Shown in pieces: positions 1 to 8,011 of a stretch of DNA of 64,000 nt. Within the stretch, counting starts at the first letter, position 1, and the number at the start of each line of letters is the position of its first letter. Where the stretch lies: NCBI RefSeq assembly GCF_008831285.2, contig NC_045141.1, forward strand, positions 6,777,224 to 6,841,223, in the 5' to 3' direction. The DNA is from Nymphaea colorata. Lineage: Eukaryota > Streptophyta > Magnoliopsida > Nymphaeales > Nymphaeaceae. The position numbers and the translations under genes were made by a program. The notes under the pieces were generated by a model that saw nothing but the letters and a program-made list of their open reading frames with translations, had not been told where the DNA came from and ran no database searches.

Positions 1-383
1 GGCTAATCTACCTATGAATCCACGCATACATCTTCATGATGACCAAGGAGAATTAGTGGATTCTCGATCATATAGATCCCTTATTGGAAAACTTCTCTAT
101 GTTACTGTGCCAAGACCAGACATTAGCTTTGCAGTGAGGAAGCTAAGTCAATTTATGGAAAAACCCAGGAAAGTTCACTGGGATGCTACCTTGATGGTGG
201 TTAAATATCTGAAATCGTCTCCTGGCAAAGGCCTTTTGTTCACAAAAGGCAAGACCTTGGAAGTGGAAGCCTATAGTGATGCTGACTATGCTGCTCAGTC
301 GAAGACAGAAAATCTACCACAGGATTCTGTGTATTTGTGGGAGGCAACCTTATATTGTGGAGAAGCAAAAAACAAGGGGTGGT
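1..383 (+). pseudogene. Older Copia element, RT C-terminus and start of RNase H (left piece)
   Basis: This is the end of the reverse transcriptase and the start of the RNase H of a Ty1/copia polyprotein, continuing from outside the window. The RT end is recognisable from SLIGKLLYVTVPRPDISFAV, followed by the RNase H start EAYSDADYA. After DADYA the frame is lost by what looks like a one-base deletion near 291-296; in the shifted frame the expected RNase H series DRKSTTGFC, FVGGNL and SKKQGVV reads on to 383. The series resumes without loss at 5841, so the break is caused only by the younger Copia inserted at 384. The element is defective. The assignment is secure from the motif order. Confidence 0.9.
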
Positions 384-466
384 TGTTAAAATATAAATCC
401 TTCACCAGCACGTTGAAGAGGAGTCTCTTAGGATTCCACCTCCTTGTAGAATGTGTTAAAATATTT

Positions 467-650
467 AATGTCCTTGTAACATGTGAAGAGTCTCCTAGGA
501 TTCTATGTTATAGTTAATATCCTTGTTATATGGGAAGTCTCCTAGGATTCTATGTTGTAGTTAATATCCTTGTAATATGTGAAGTCTCTTAGGTTTCTAT
601 GATGTAATTAATGTCCTTGAAGCTTGTGAAATCTCCTAGGATTCTACGAT
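467..650 (+). repeat. Imperfect ~47-bp tandem repeats in LTR U3
   Basis: About four copies of a roughly 46-48-bp unit are visible, each containing a variant of TCTCCTAGGATTCTATG followed by a variant of TTAATATCCTTGT. A weaker copy precedes them near 410-465. They lie upstream of the TATA box, where plant Copia enhancers usually sit, so an enhancer role is an inference. The same array recurs in the 3' LTR (about 5461-5645). Confidence 0.75.
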
Positions 651-680
651 TGGAGACTCTTAGAATTCTGAAAATGAGAT

Positions 681-688
681 TATAAATA
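681..688 (+). promoter_or_regulatory. TATA box of the Copia LTR promoter
   Basis: TATAAATA lies downstream of the U3 repeats and about 160 bp before the LTR end. This fits the core promoter that starts the retrotransposon transcript. The transcription start was not determined. Confidence 0.6.
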
Positions 689-746
689 GAGGCCGTGCAA
701 ACCATTTTGGCTACGGCTTCTTCTCCTCAGTTTCTTCTTGTTTTCA

Positions 747-793
<47 letters not shown>

Positions 794-845
794 CCTGCTT
801 GAGTGCTGTTTTCGGGTTACAGATATTGGTGCTACATTTCTATCA

Positions 846-857
846 TGGTATCAGAGC
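846..857 (+). other. Primer-binding site (initiator tRNA-Met)
   Basis: TGGTATCAGAGC directly follows the 5' LTR end. It is the standard plant Copia sequence complementary to the 3' end of tRNA-Met and primes minus-strand DNA synthesis. Confidence 0.95.
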
Positions 858-1066
858 GCCAGGTTACGTTATCTCTACCAAACGAAATGCCCAAACAGGT
901 CTGATCTGGTTAGAACTCTTTTCTCATCTTGTCTCTATCCTGAATTTACTTTTCTCTTGCGCAATTCTTGTTCCTTTTTTCTTCTTGCTTACCAAGGACA
1001 CATCTTGTTATATCGTGTCTTCTTTCCCTCTCATCTTCTACCTATATACCATTCTTTTCTGCTGTC

Positions 1067-4000
1067 ATGGAAAACCTTTCGCATTCTGGCATGTCCTCAA
1101 GTTTTCTTCCTCACCTTATTACCGAAAAACTCAACCATGAGAATTATTTGATCTGGAAAAGGCAAATCATGCCTTTCATAAGAAGTCAAGGCCTCTTTGG
1201 ACATCTCGATGGTTCAACAAAGGCTCCACCAATATCCGTCTTACAGGAAATAAAAAATGAGGCAGGAGAAGTTATTGCTGTTCATGAAGACAACAATCCT
1301 GAACATGCTATGTGGATGAGACGTGATCAAAGTCTGGTTGCGTATATTTTGTCCACTTTATCTCAACAAGTGTTACTTTCAGTTTCTGATGATTGTACTG
1401 CAGAAGAATTATGGGAAACCCTTGCTGATACCTTTTCCCAAATATCAGAAGCTCGAATTATGTACTTAAAGAAAGAATTTCAGAATTTGAGCAAAGGTTC
1501 AACGTCTATCATGGATTATTTGGGGCGTATTAAGGCCGTCGCAGACCAACTTGCTGCCTCAGGGAATAACATTTCTGATAAGGAAAAGGTGCAGCAAACC
1601 TTGAATGGACTTGGGCATGATTATCATGCTTTTATTACAGCTCTTGAGGTCCTTCCTGTTCTGCCTTCCTTCAACGAACTACAAGGTAAACTTCTCCAAC
1701 ATGAAATGAATATGAAAAGAGTCATTGAAAGGACTGATCAAGGGAACTCCCAAAATGTGTTGGCTATGAATGTAAAGTTTGGTAAGAGCCATGGGAACTC
1801 CAACCATGGTGGTCGTGGCATTCTACCAACACCACATAACCAAGGTATGTCTCCTTTGGATACTTCAAGAAAAATACCAATTTGTTTTCAGTGCAACAAG
1901 AAAGGACACATGAAGGCACAATGTTGGTTTAATCCTCAAAATAAAAACAAAGGAGTAAGACATGATTATAAACAAGGAGGACAAAGTTCTAAATCCACCG
2001 CTGAAGATATGCAACAGCTATTGATGGCCGCATTCTCAAAGATGACTATAAAGCAAAATGAGCAGGGAGAATGGTTCTTGGATTCAGGTGCAGCTACCCA
2101 TGTGACAGGAAATGCAGGTAAATTGACTAACTTATCCCCTCATTACGGTAGAAGTTGCATTATAACAGGTGATGGAAAATCTCATCCTATTACACATATT
2201 GGAAATGCACATATTCCATTGTCATCCTCGTCTCTATCACTGTCTAATGTTGTTCTTGCTCCCAATATCAAAAAGAACATCATATCCATTTCTAAACTCA
2301 TTGATGATACAAGCTCTTCTGTTGAATTCACACCTTCTTCTGTCTATGTCAAGGACCTCCAAACGAAGAAAATGTTCGCTAGAGGGGAGCGTCAAGGGAA
2401 TATGTACGTCCTCAAGGAATGTCTACCCAAGGATTCATCCACTTTTGATATAGGATTGAAGACATTTTCTCTTTCTCATAATGCGTCATCAGTGCCAAGT
2501 TCTTGCCATTTTCAATCAAAAGTAAGGGGCCCTAACCAATTTTTGGAGTCTGATTTGTGGCATAGTCGGCTAGGACACTGTGGTCGACATTTCATTGAAA
2601 AACTTGTCACAGATAGTCTCATTCCAAGATCAAGTTTACCTCTTACTTCAAGTGTCAAAAAATGTTCAAGTTGTGGACTTTGTAAGAGTCATGTTTTACC
2701 TTTCCATAATATAAATCAAAGGGCTTCCAAACCTTTTGAAACTATTTTTTCTGATGTATGGGGGCCAGCCCCTATTGATTCCATGTCTGGGTCAAGATAT
2801 TATGTCTTATTCATTGACTCTTACTCACGTTTCACCTGGATTTACTTCATGAAACACAAATCAGAAGTACCTCACATATTTCGAAACTTCTATGCCATGA
2901 TTCAAACTAAATTTTCATCCAATGTGGTGCATTTTCAATGTGATGGAGGGGGAGAATATTCCTCGCTTGATTTTATTGAATTTCTACGTGAAAAAGGGAT
3001 AACTAGACAAATTTCCTGCCCTTACACACCACAACAAAATGGTGTAGTTGAGCGGAAACATCGACATATAGTTGAAAGCGCCATGAGCATGATGCATGAT
3101 ACTAATGTGCCCATTTCCTTGTGGACTGAAGCCTTCCATACTGCTGTATACATAATAAATTGTTTGCCTATGACACTCTTGATGTCTAAATCGCCATATT
3201 TTACACTCTTAGGCAAACAACCTGATTACAAGAACTTGAAGGTTTTTGGTTGTGTATGCTATGTTCACGTTGATGCTGCCTTGAGGAACAAGTTTCAAGA
3301 CAAAGCTATTCAATGTAGATTCATTGGATATGCTGATGAATATAAAGGTTTTCGATGCTATGATCCAACAACTAAACGTATCAAAACTTCAAGAAATGTC
3401 ATTTTTGATGAACATAGTTTTGATAATACAAATGAAATGCCTATGACCATTGAATCTTATGATCCCTGGACCAGTACACAGTTATTCAATGCAGATCCTG
3501 TTATAGAAAATGATGTGCCTCAAAGTGAAGATTCAGAGAGAGCAATACAACCGTCGGATATGGCTCAAAGTGAAAATCAAGAAGATCCAACACAGTCATT
3601 AAGTCATCACGAAAACAATAATGAACAGAGCAACGATGCACATCGGTATTCGGGTCTTATCTACAGTCGACGACTAAGGGACAGAGATGCTCACAGTGAA
3701 GAAGACAACATGCCCCACCTTAGAAAATCCCAACGCATTCGTCATCCCATTCACAGGTGGGTTAGCTATGATTCTTTATCACTTGATTTTCAGTTATTCA
3801 TGGCAAAAGTTGGCAAGGAGGAAGAACCTACTTCATTTGATGAAGCATCAAAATCACATCATTGGAGAAAGGCTATGAAAGAAGAAATGGATGCCTTGCA
3901 TGAATGTGGAACATGGGAGATCGTTCCGAGGCCACACGAAAAGAACGTAGTGGGCTCCAAATGGGTATACAAAATTAAATACAAACCTGACGGCAGCATA

Positions 4001-5383
4001 GAAAGACACAAAGCAAGGTTAGTAGCAAAAGGGTTTACACAACAATATGGAGAAGATTATGATGAGACATTCAGCCCTGTGATCAAAATGGGAACAATTC
4101 GCGTGATTATATCATTGGCAGTTGAATATGGATGGAGACTACATCAAATGGACGTGAAGAATGCTTTTCTTCATGGTGATTTAAGGGAGGAAGTATATAT
4201 GGAACAACCTCCAGGATACACGAAAGGAGACTCTCATGCATGGGTTTGCAAACTAAGAAAATCTATTTATGGACTTAAACAGGCCTCACGTTCGTGGTTT
4301 GACAGTTTCTCTTGCAAGATTCAAGAATGTGGTTTTCGGAGATGTCCTCTAGATCACTCTCTTTTCATTTATCGAAAGGAAAACATATTTACTTTACTTC
4401 TTATATATGTTGATGATATTGTTATCACAGGCAATTCAGAAAAACACATAGAAGAAGCTAAAGTTTTGATGATGCAAAACTTCAAAATGAAAGAGCTTGG
4501 TGATTTACGATTCTTTCTTGGAGTGGAGATTGATAGGCACAATAATCGCCTCACATTGACACAACAGAAATACACGTTGGATTTGTTGAAAAAGTCAGGT
4601 ATGTCTGATTGTAAGCCTGTTGGAACTCCTAGTGTTCTAAATCAAAGACTAAGTGCTCAAGATGGGGAGTTATATGAAGATCCTACGCAATATCGAAGTA
4701 TTGTTGGGGCACTTCAATATCTTACATTTACTAGACCAGATATTATATATGCTGTGAATCAAGTATCCCAATTTATGCATGCACCTAGAGATACTCACAT
4801 GGATGCTGTCAAAAGAATATTAAGATATCTTAAAGGGACAGCAGGAGATGGCTTAGTTTATGGTAAGAGTGAAAATATAACTACTGGACATCAACTTATG
4901 ACATTCACAGATGCAGATTGGGCTGGAGATCCCGATCAAAGAAAGTCCATTTCTGGTTTTTGTATTTTCATTGGACGTAATCTTGTGTCTTGGAGTTGTC
5001 GAAAGCAAAAGGCAGTAGCAAGATCCAGCACTGAAGCTGAATACAGATGCATGGCTGCAGGTACTGCTGAAGTTACATGGGTTAGACATTTGCTAGAAGA
5101 CATTGGAGAAAAGATTAAAACATCAATGTTAATGTGCGATAATCAAAGCGCTATTAACATTGCCTTTAATCCCGTACAACATGGTCGAACAAAGCACATT
5201 GAGATTGATCAACACTTTGTTAGACAAAAGGTGGAAGACAAGGAAATTCAGCCTATTTATGTTCGTACAGATGAACAAGTTGCAGACTTATTTACAAAAG
5301 GATTAACAAAGGAACGATTCTGGTTTCTAAAAGGCAAGTTGTACATGGTGCAAAACCATGCACAACTTGAGGGAGGGTGTTAA
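1067..5383 (+). CDS. Copia gag-pol polyprotein, intact
   Basis: This is one uninterrupted frame of 1438 residues from the ATG at 1067 (MENLSHSG). The frame stays open upstream to 968, but 1067 is the first start that opens directly into the gag domain. Domain order: UBN2-type gag; CCHC knuckle (CFQCNKKGHMKAQCW); aspartic protease WFLDSGA; GAG-pre-integrase (LWHSRLGH); integrase core starting DVWGPAP with YTPQQNGVVERKHR; reverse transcriptase with DVKNAFLHGDL and YVDD; RNase H with TDADWAGD, STEAEY and RTKHIEID. The order protease-integrase-RT-RNase H is diagnostic of Ty1/copia. The integrase has CDGGGEY where TDNGGEY is usual, but keeps the acidic residue. The stop codon TAA comes from the TGTTAA start of the 3' LTR. 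All catalytic motifs I looked for are present. Confidence 0.96.
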   Translation: MENLSHSGMSSSFLPHLITEKLNHENYLIWKRQIMPFIRSQGLFGHLDGSTKAPPISVLQEIKNEAGEVIAVHEDNNPEHAMWMRRDQSLVAYILSTLSQQVLLSVSDDCTAEELWETLADTFSQISEARIMYLKKEFQNLSKGSTSIMDYLGRIKAVADQLAASGNNISDKEKVQQTLNGLGHDYHAFITALEVLPVLPSFNELQGKLLQHEMNMKRVIERTDQGNSQNVLAMNVKFGKSHGNSNHGGRGILPTPHNQGMSPLDTSRKIPICFQCNKKGHMKAQCWFNPQNKNKGVRHDYKQGGQSSKSTAEDMQQLLMAAFSKMTIKQNEQGEWFLDSGAATHVTGNAGKLTNLSPHYGRSCIITGDGKSHPITHIGNAHIPLSSSSLSLSNVVLAPNIKKNIISISKLIDDTSSSVEFTPSSVYVKDLQTKKMFARGERQGNMYVLKECLPKDSSTFDIGLKTFSLSHNASSVPSSCHFQSKVRGPNQFLESDLWHSRLGHCGRHFIEKLVTDSLIPRSSLPLTSSVKKCSSCGLCKSHVLPFHNINQRASKPFETIFSDVWGPAPIDSMSGSRYYVLFIDSYSRFTWIYFMKHKSEVPHIFRNFYAMIQTKFSSNVVHFQCDGGGEYSSLDFIEFLREKGITRQISCPYTPQQNGVVERKHRHIVESAMSMMHDTNVPISLWTEAFHTAVYIINCLPMTLLMSKSPYFTLLGKQPDYKNLKVFGCVCYVHVDAALRNKFQDKAIQCRFIGYADEYKGFRCYDPTTKRIKTSRNVIFDEHSFDNTNEMPMTIESYDPWTSTQLFNADPVIENDVPQSEDSERAIQPSDMAQSENQEDPTQSLSHHENNNEQSNDAHRYSGLIYSRRLRDRDAHSEEDNMPHLRKSQRIRHPIHRWVSYDSLSLDFQLFMAKVGKEEEPTSFDEASKSHHWRKAMKEEMDALHECGTWEIVPRPHEKNVVGSKWVYKIKYKPDGSIERHKARLVAKGFTQQYGEDYDETFSPVIKMGTIRVIISLAVEYGWRLHQMDVKNAFLHGDLREEVYMEQPPGYTKGDSHAWVCKLRKSIYGLKQASRSWFDSFSCKIQECGFRRCPLDHSLFIYRKENIFTLLLIYVDDIVITGNSEKHIEEAKVLMMQNFKMKELGDLRFFLGVEIDRHNNRLTLTQQKYTLDLLKKSGMSDCKPVGTPSVLNQRLSAQDGELYEDPTQYRSIVGALQYLTFTRPDIIYAVNQVSQFMHAPRDTHMDAVKRILRYLKGTAGDGLVYGKSENITTGHQLMTFTDADWAGDPDQRKSISGFCIFIGRNLVSWSCRKQKAVARSSTEAEYRCMAAGTAEVTWVRHLLEDIGEKIKTSMLMCDNQSAINIAFNPVQHGRTKHIEIDQHFVRQKVEDKEIQPIYVRTDEQVADLFTKGLTKERFWFLKGKLYMVQNHAQLEGGC
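5369..5377 (+). other. Polypurine tract of the intact Copia
   Basis: GAGGGAGGG lies immediately before the 3' LTR. It is the expected primer for plus-strand DNA synthesis and also encodes the last residues of the polyprotein. Confidence 0.85.
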
Positions 5384-5740
5384 AATATAAATCCTTCACC
5401 AGCACGTTGAAGAGGAGTCTCTTAGGATTCCACCTCCTTGTAGAATGTGTTAAAATATTTAATGTCCTTGTAACATGTGAAGAGTCTCCTAGGATTCTAT
5501 GTTATAGTTAATATCCTTGTTATATGGGAAGTCTCCTAGGATTCTATGTTGTAGTTAATATCCTTGTAATATGTGAAGTCTCTTAGGTTTCTATGATGTA
5601 ATTAATGTCCTTGAAGCTTGTGAAATCTCCTAGGATTCTACGATTGGAGACTCTTAGAATTCTGAAAATGAGATTATAAATAGAGGCCGTGCAAACCATT
5701 TTGGCTACGGCTTCTTCTCCTCAGTTTCTTCTTGTTTTCA

Positions 5741-5783
<43 letters not shown>

Positions 5784-5835
5784 CCTGCTTGAGTGCTGTT
5801 TTCGGGTTACAGATATTGGTGCTACATTTCTATCA
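5378..5835 (+). repeat. 3' LTR of the intact Copia
   Basis: This 458-bp copy of the 5' LTR differs, as far as can be read, only by a shorter CT repeat. It is followed by the second target-site copy GTGGT at 5836-5840. Confidence 0.95.
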
Positions 5836-5840
5836 GTGGT

Positions 5841-6198
5841 GTCAAGATCTAGTGCAGAATCCGAATACAAAGCTATGGCTCAAACGGCAGCAGAACTGAC
5901 TTGGGCAAGATCCATGCTATCTAGCTTAAGTGTGTCGATTCCACTTCCCATGAAGATGTATTGTGACAATCGAACAGCCACATACATTGCAAACAATTTA
6001 GTTTTCCATGAGAGAACGAAACATATTGAAGTGGACTGCCATTACATTCGGAATCTCGTTCAAGATGGAACCATTGCCACTATTCATGTCCCTTCAGAAG
6101 ATCAAGCTGCAGATATCTTCACCAAAGCTCTCCCTATTGGTGATTTTTCTAGATGTTGTGACAAGCTGAGCATGTTTAATATGTATGCTCCAGCTTGA
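5841..6198 (+). pseudogene. Older Copia element, RNase H C-terminus (right piece)
   Basis: This continues the fragment at 1-383 after the younger insertion. It reads SRSSAESEYKAMAQ, YCDNRTATYIANN and HERTKHIEVDCHYI, then QAADIFTKALP and a stop at 6196-6198, which is the normal C-terminal end of a Copia RNase H. Removing the inserted element and one GTGGT copy would leave the RNase H region continuous apart from the earlier frameshift. It is followed by a purine-rich tract (TTGAGGGGGAG) and the LTR at 6206. Confidence 0.92.
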
Positions 6199-6205
6199 GG
6201 GGGAG

Positions 6206-6456
6206 TGTTGAATTAGAAGAGTTTATGTTTCTAGGTGGCTCTTTGTTATAGTAAAGAGTTACAAGATCTCTTTAATATTTTCCTTATTTCTATTTAGTGT
6301 AATATGTAAATCTCCTTTCTACCCTAATCTCTTTATAATAGAGATTAGGGTTAGTGAATGTAGAACGTTCCTTTCTCCTAGCCTTACGGCTGCTACTCTC
6401 TCTATCTCTCTCTCTCCACATCCAACGACAGGGCTCCAAACCTCATAGCTGCAACA
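6206..6456 (+). repeat. 3' LTR of the older Copia element
   Basis: This LTR of about 251 bp begins TGTTGAATTAG after the polypurine tract and ends near GCTGCAACA, where sequence of another Copia family starts. It contains a run of CT repeats near its end, like the other Copia LTRs here. The partner 5' LTR lies outside the window, so the right boundary is inferred from the TG...CA rule and the change of homology. Confidence 0.75.
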
Positions 6457-6678
6457 AAATCTACTTCCCTACTTGAATTATACAAATTCCATGGTATTGT
6501 GACACAATTTACATGCCCTCACACATCTCAACAAAGTGGTGTAGTTGAAAGAAAACACCGACATTTGTTAGAGGTAGTCCGCACTATCATGATTCATTCT
6601 TATATGCCTACCAAATTTTGGGGAGATGCAATCTCAACCGCATGTTACCTAATAAATAGAATGTCATCTTCTTCAATA
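6457..6678 (+). pseudogene. Copia integrase fragment (first copy of a repeated segment)
   Basis: This 222-bp integrase piece reads KSTSLLELYKFHG, QFTCPHTS, VVERKHRHLLEV, then CYLINRMSSSSI. It is nearly the same as 13,265-13,488 in the decayed Copia further right, so it belongs to the same family but is a separate copy. The older Copia's LTR joins it on the left and a minus-strand gag fragment joins it at about 6679. It cannot code for a working integrase. Confidence 0.85.
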
Positions 6679-6679
6679 A

Positions 6680-6833
6680 CATATTTTTTTTTATGGCCAG
6701 GCACAGACATCATAAAAACTCTAGACCATATCTCATAATTTGAACCATCGAGTTTGATTGTGGTTTCATACGAAAAAGAATTCCCAACCATCTTGTATTC
6801 ATTAGACCCTTCTAATCTACTACTGTCAGCCAT
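6680..6833 (-). pseudogene. Truncated Copia gag N-terminus
   Basis: On the minus strand an ATG at 6833 opens MADSSRLEGSNEY, then YETTIKLDGSNYEIWSR and MMSVPGHKKKY. This is the usual N-terminus of a Copia gag protein (DUF4219/UBN2 type, with the LDGSNYEIW motif). The reading ends after about 50 codons at the junction with the integrase fragment. Upstream on its strand lie a leader, a primer-binding site at 7676-7687 and an LTR, so this is the 5' end of a Copia whose rest is missing. It is unlike the gag of either intact Copia here. Confidence 0.8.
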
Positions 6834-7675
6834 AGTAGAAAAACAATGTGATAAAGCACAAAGACTACAGCCAAGGAACGTGCAGCAGGTTGAACACAAA
6901 CCAGACAGCAAGTATCAAATTTTCAGATGACAGCAAGAACAGATTTTCAGACAATAGCAAGCAGCAAATATTCAGCAATCTATTTTCAGATAAAGGTAGC
7001 AGGCATCAATTCAAGCACACACAAATCTGATAGTAAATCTCACCACAACCAGTCAGCTCCACGCAACTTCGACTATTCATTAACTTCACACGATTTCAGC
7101 CTGTGGCATCAAACACACACAGATCTGCCAAGACAACGTACAGGCACCTTTGCCTGTTATGATCCACCAGGTACCAAGCAGATCTGATTATTCTAACCGA
7201 TCAGACGATCACTGGTCTGATCTTTTTTTTTTTTTACGGTATCAGATAGGTCAGATCTGAAAGATCTCATCTTCTTCCACGACAGCCACTAGGTCAAATC
7301 TGAATCGTTCTGGTCTGATCACTACTTGTCTGATCTTCTTCCACGCAGGCAATAGGTCAGATCTGAACCATTCTGATCTTATTCACCATGCAGCCACATC
7401 ATCTGGCCAAACACCATCATTATTTGGATCTGAACGACAGCTTCAGATCTGTTTTATCATCATTTTTTAATGACTTCAACGACAACACAAGGAAGCTAAT
7501 CACGTTTCTACATGTTAAACGCGATTAGCCCCTTGCCACCAACAAATTAACTTGCTTGCTTTGTAATCAGCAGAAATCCTAGGCGTGAAACCCTAGCTGG
7601 GAGGAAGAGAAGAGAGGTGAGAAGAGGAAGGAACCCTAGACGTGAAACCCTAGATTGTACAACCCTAAGTTGACG
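6834..7675 (-). other. Leader of the truncated Copia
   Basis: This is about 840 bp between the primer-binding site and the gag start. It contains many scattered copies of CAGATCTGA/GGTCTGATC-type motifs (about 7180-7460). No convincing coding frame is visible. Assignment as a 5' leader follows from position only. Confidence 0.6.
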
Positions 7676-7687
7676 GCTCTGATACCA
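7676..7687 (-). other. Primer-binding site of the truncated Copia
   Basis: The plus strand reads GCTCTGATACCA, the reverse complement of the tRNA-Met primer-binding site. It directly abuts the LTR that starts at 7688. Confidence 0.88.
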
Positions 7688-7771
7688 TGTTGCTTATTGG
7701 AAGAAGAAGGAGCGAGAGAGATAGAGGGAGAAAGTGAGAGGACAAGAGAGAGAGAGGAAACTTTTTCTTAT
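7688..7771 (-). repeat. LTR of the truncated Copia, part 1
   Basis: This is the inner end of a 241-bp LTR, beginning TGTTGCTTATTGG on the plus strand. It is interrupted after 7771 by the second intact Copia and resumes at 12,943. The target duplication CTTAT at 7767-7771 and 12,938-12,942 marks the interruption. Confidence 0.85.
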
Positions 7772-8011
7772 TGTAGAAACAAAATGTGCACGAGAGTAGA
7801 AGAAAGCACACAGATGTAACGTGGAAAACCCTCAACTCGAGGGAAGAAAAACCACGGGTGAGGAGATCTGGTGCCCACTAGCCTCCAGACACTCTCTCTC
7901 TTCAACACTTCATTAACACAAAGATTAGGGTTTACAGAAGTATAAGTAGTCCTAATTAGGACAAACCGGATTGGGTACGGATCCGGACCCGAACAACACA
8001 ACCCGTCAACA
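7772..8011 (-). repeat. 3' LTR of the second intact Copia
   Basis: This 240-bp LTR begins TGTAGAAACA and ends CCGTCAACA on the plus strand. It is followed at 8012 by CTCCCCCTCAAG, the complement of the polypurine tract. The polyprotein stop codon lies inside this LTR. Confidence 0.95.

Larger units (their letters stand above)
384..845 (+). repeat. 5' LTR of the intact Copia
   Basis: This 462-bp LTR begins TGTTAAAATA and ends TTTCTATCA. It carries imperfect tandem repeats in the promoter-proximal part, a TATA-like box at 681-688 and a (CT)n run near 752-788. The primer-binding site begins directly at 846. Confidence 0.95.
384..5835 (+). mobile_element. Complete, apparently intact Ty1/copia retrotransposon
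   Basis: This is a full-length element of 5452 bp: 5' LTR, tRNA-Met primer-binding site, one uninterrupted gag-pol frame, polypurine tract and 3' LTR. The LTRs start with TG and end with CA. The 5-bp target duplication GTGGT flanks it at 379-383 and 5836-5840. The two LTRs read identically by eye except for the length of a CT repeat (462 against 458 bp). Identical LTRs, a perfect target duplication and an open 1438-residue frame all point to a very recent insertion, possibly of a still-active family. It disrupts the RNase H of an older Copia. Confidence 0.96.

Noticed and set aside
738-1151. Frames with long Ser-Leu runs at the Copia LTR end
   Set aside because: They come from the (CT)n run and the leader; the real gag-pol starts at 1067 in another frame.
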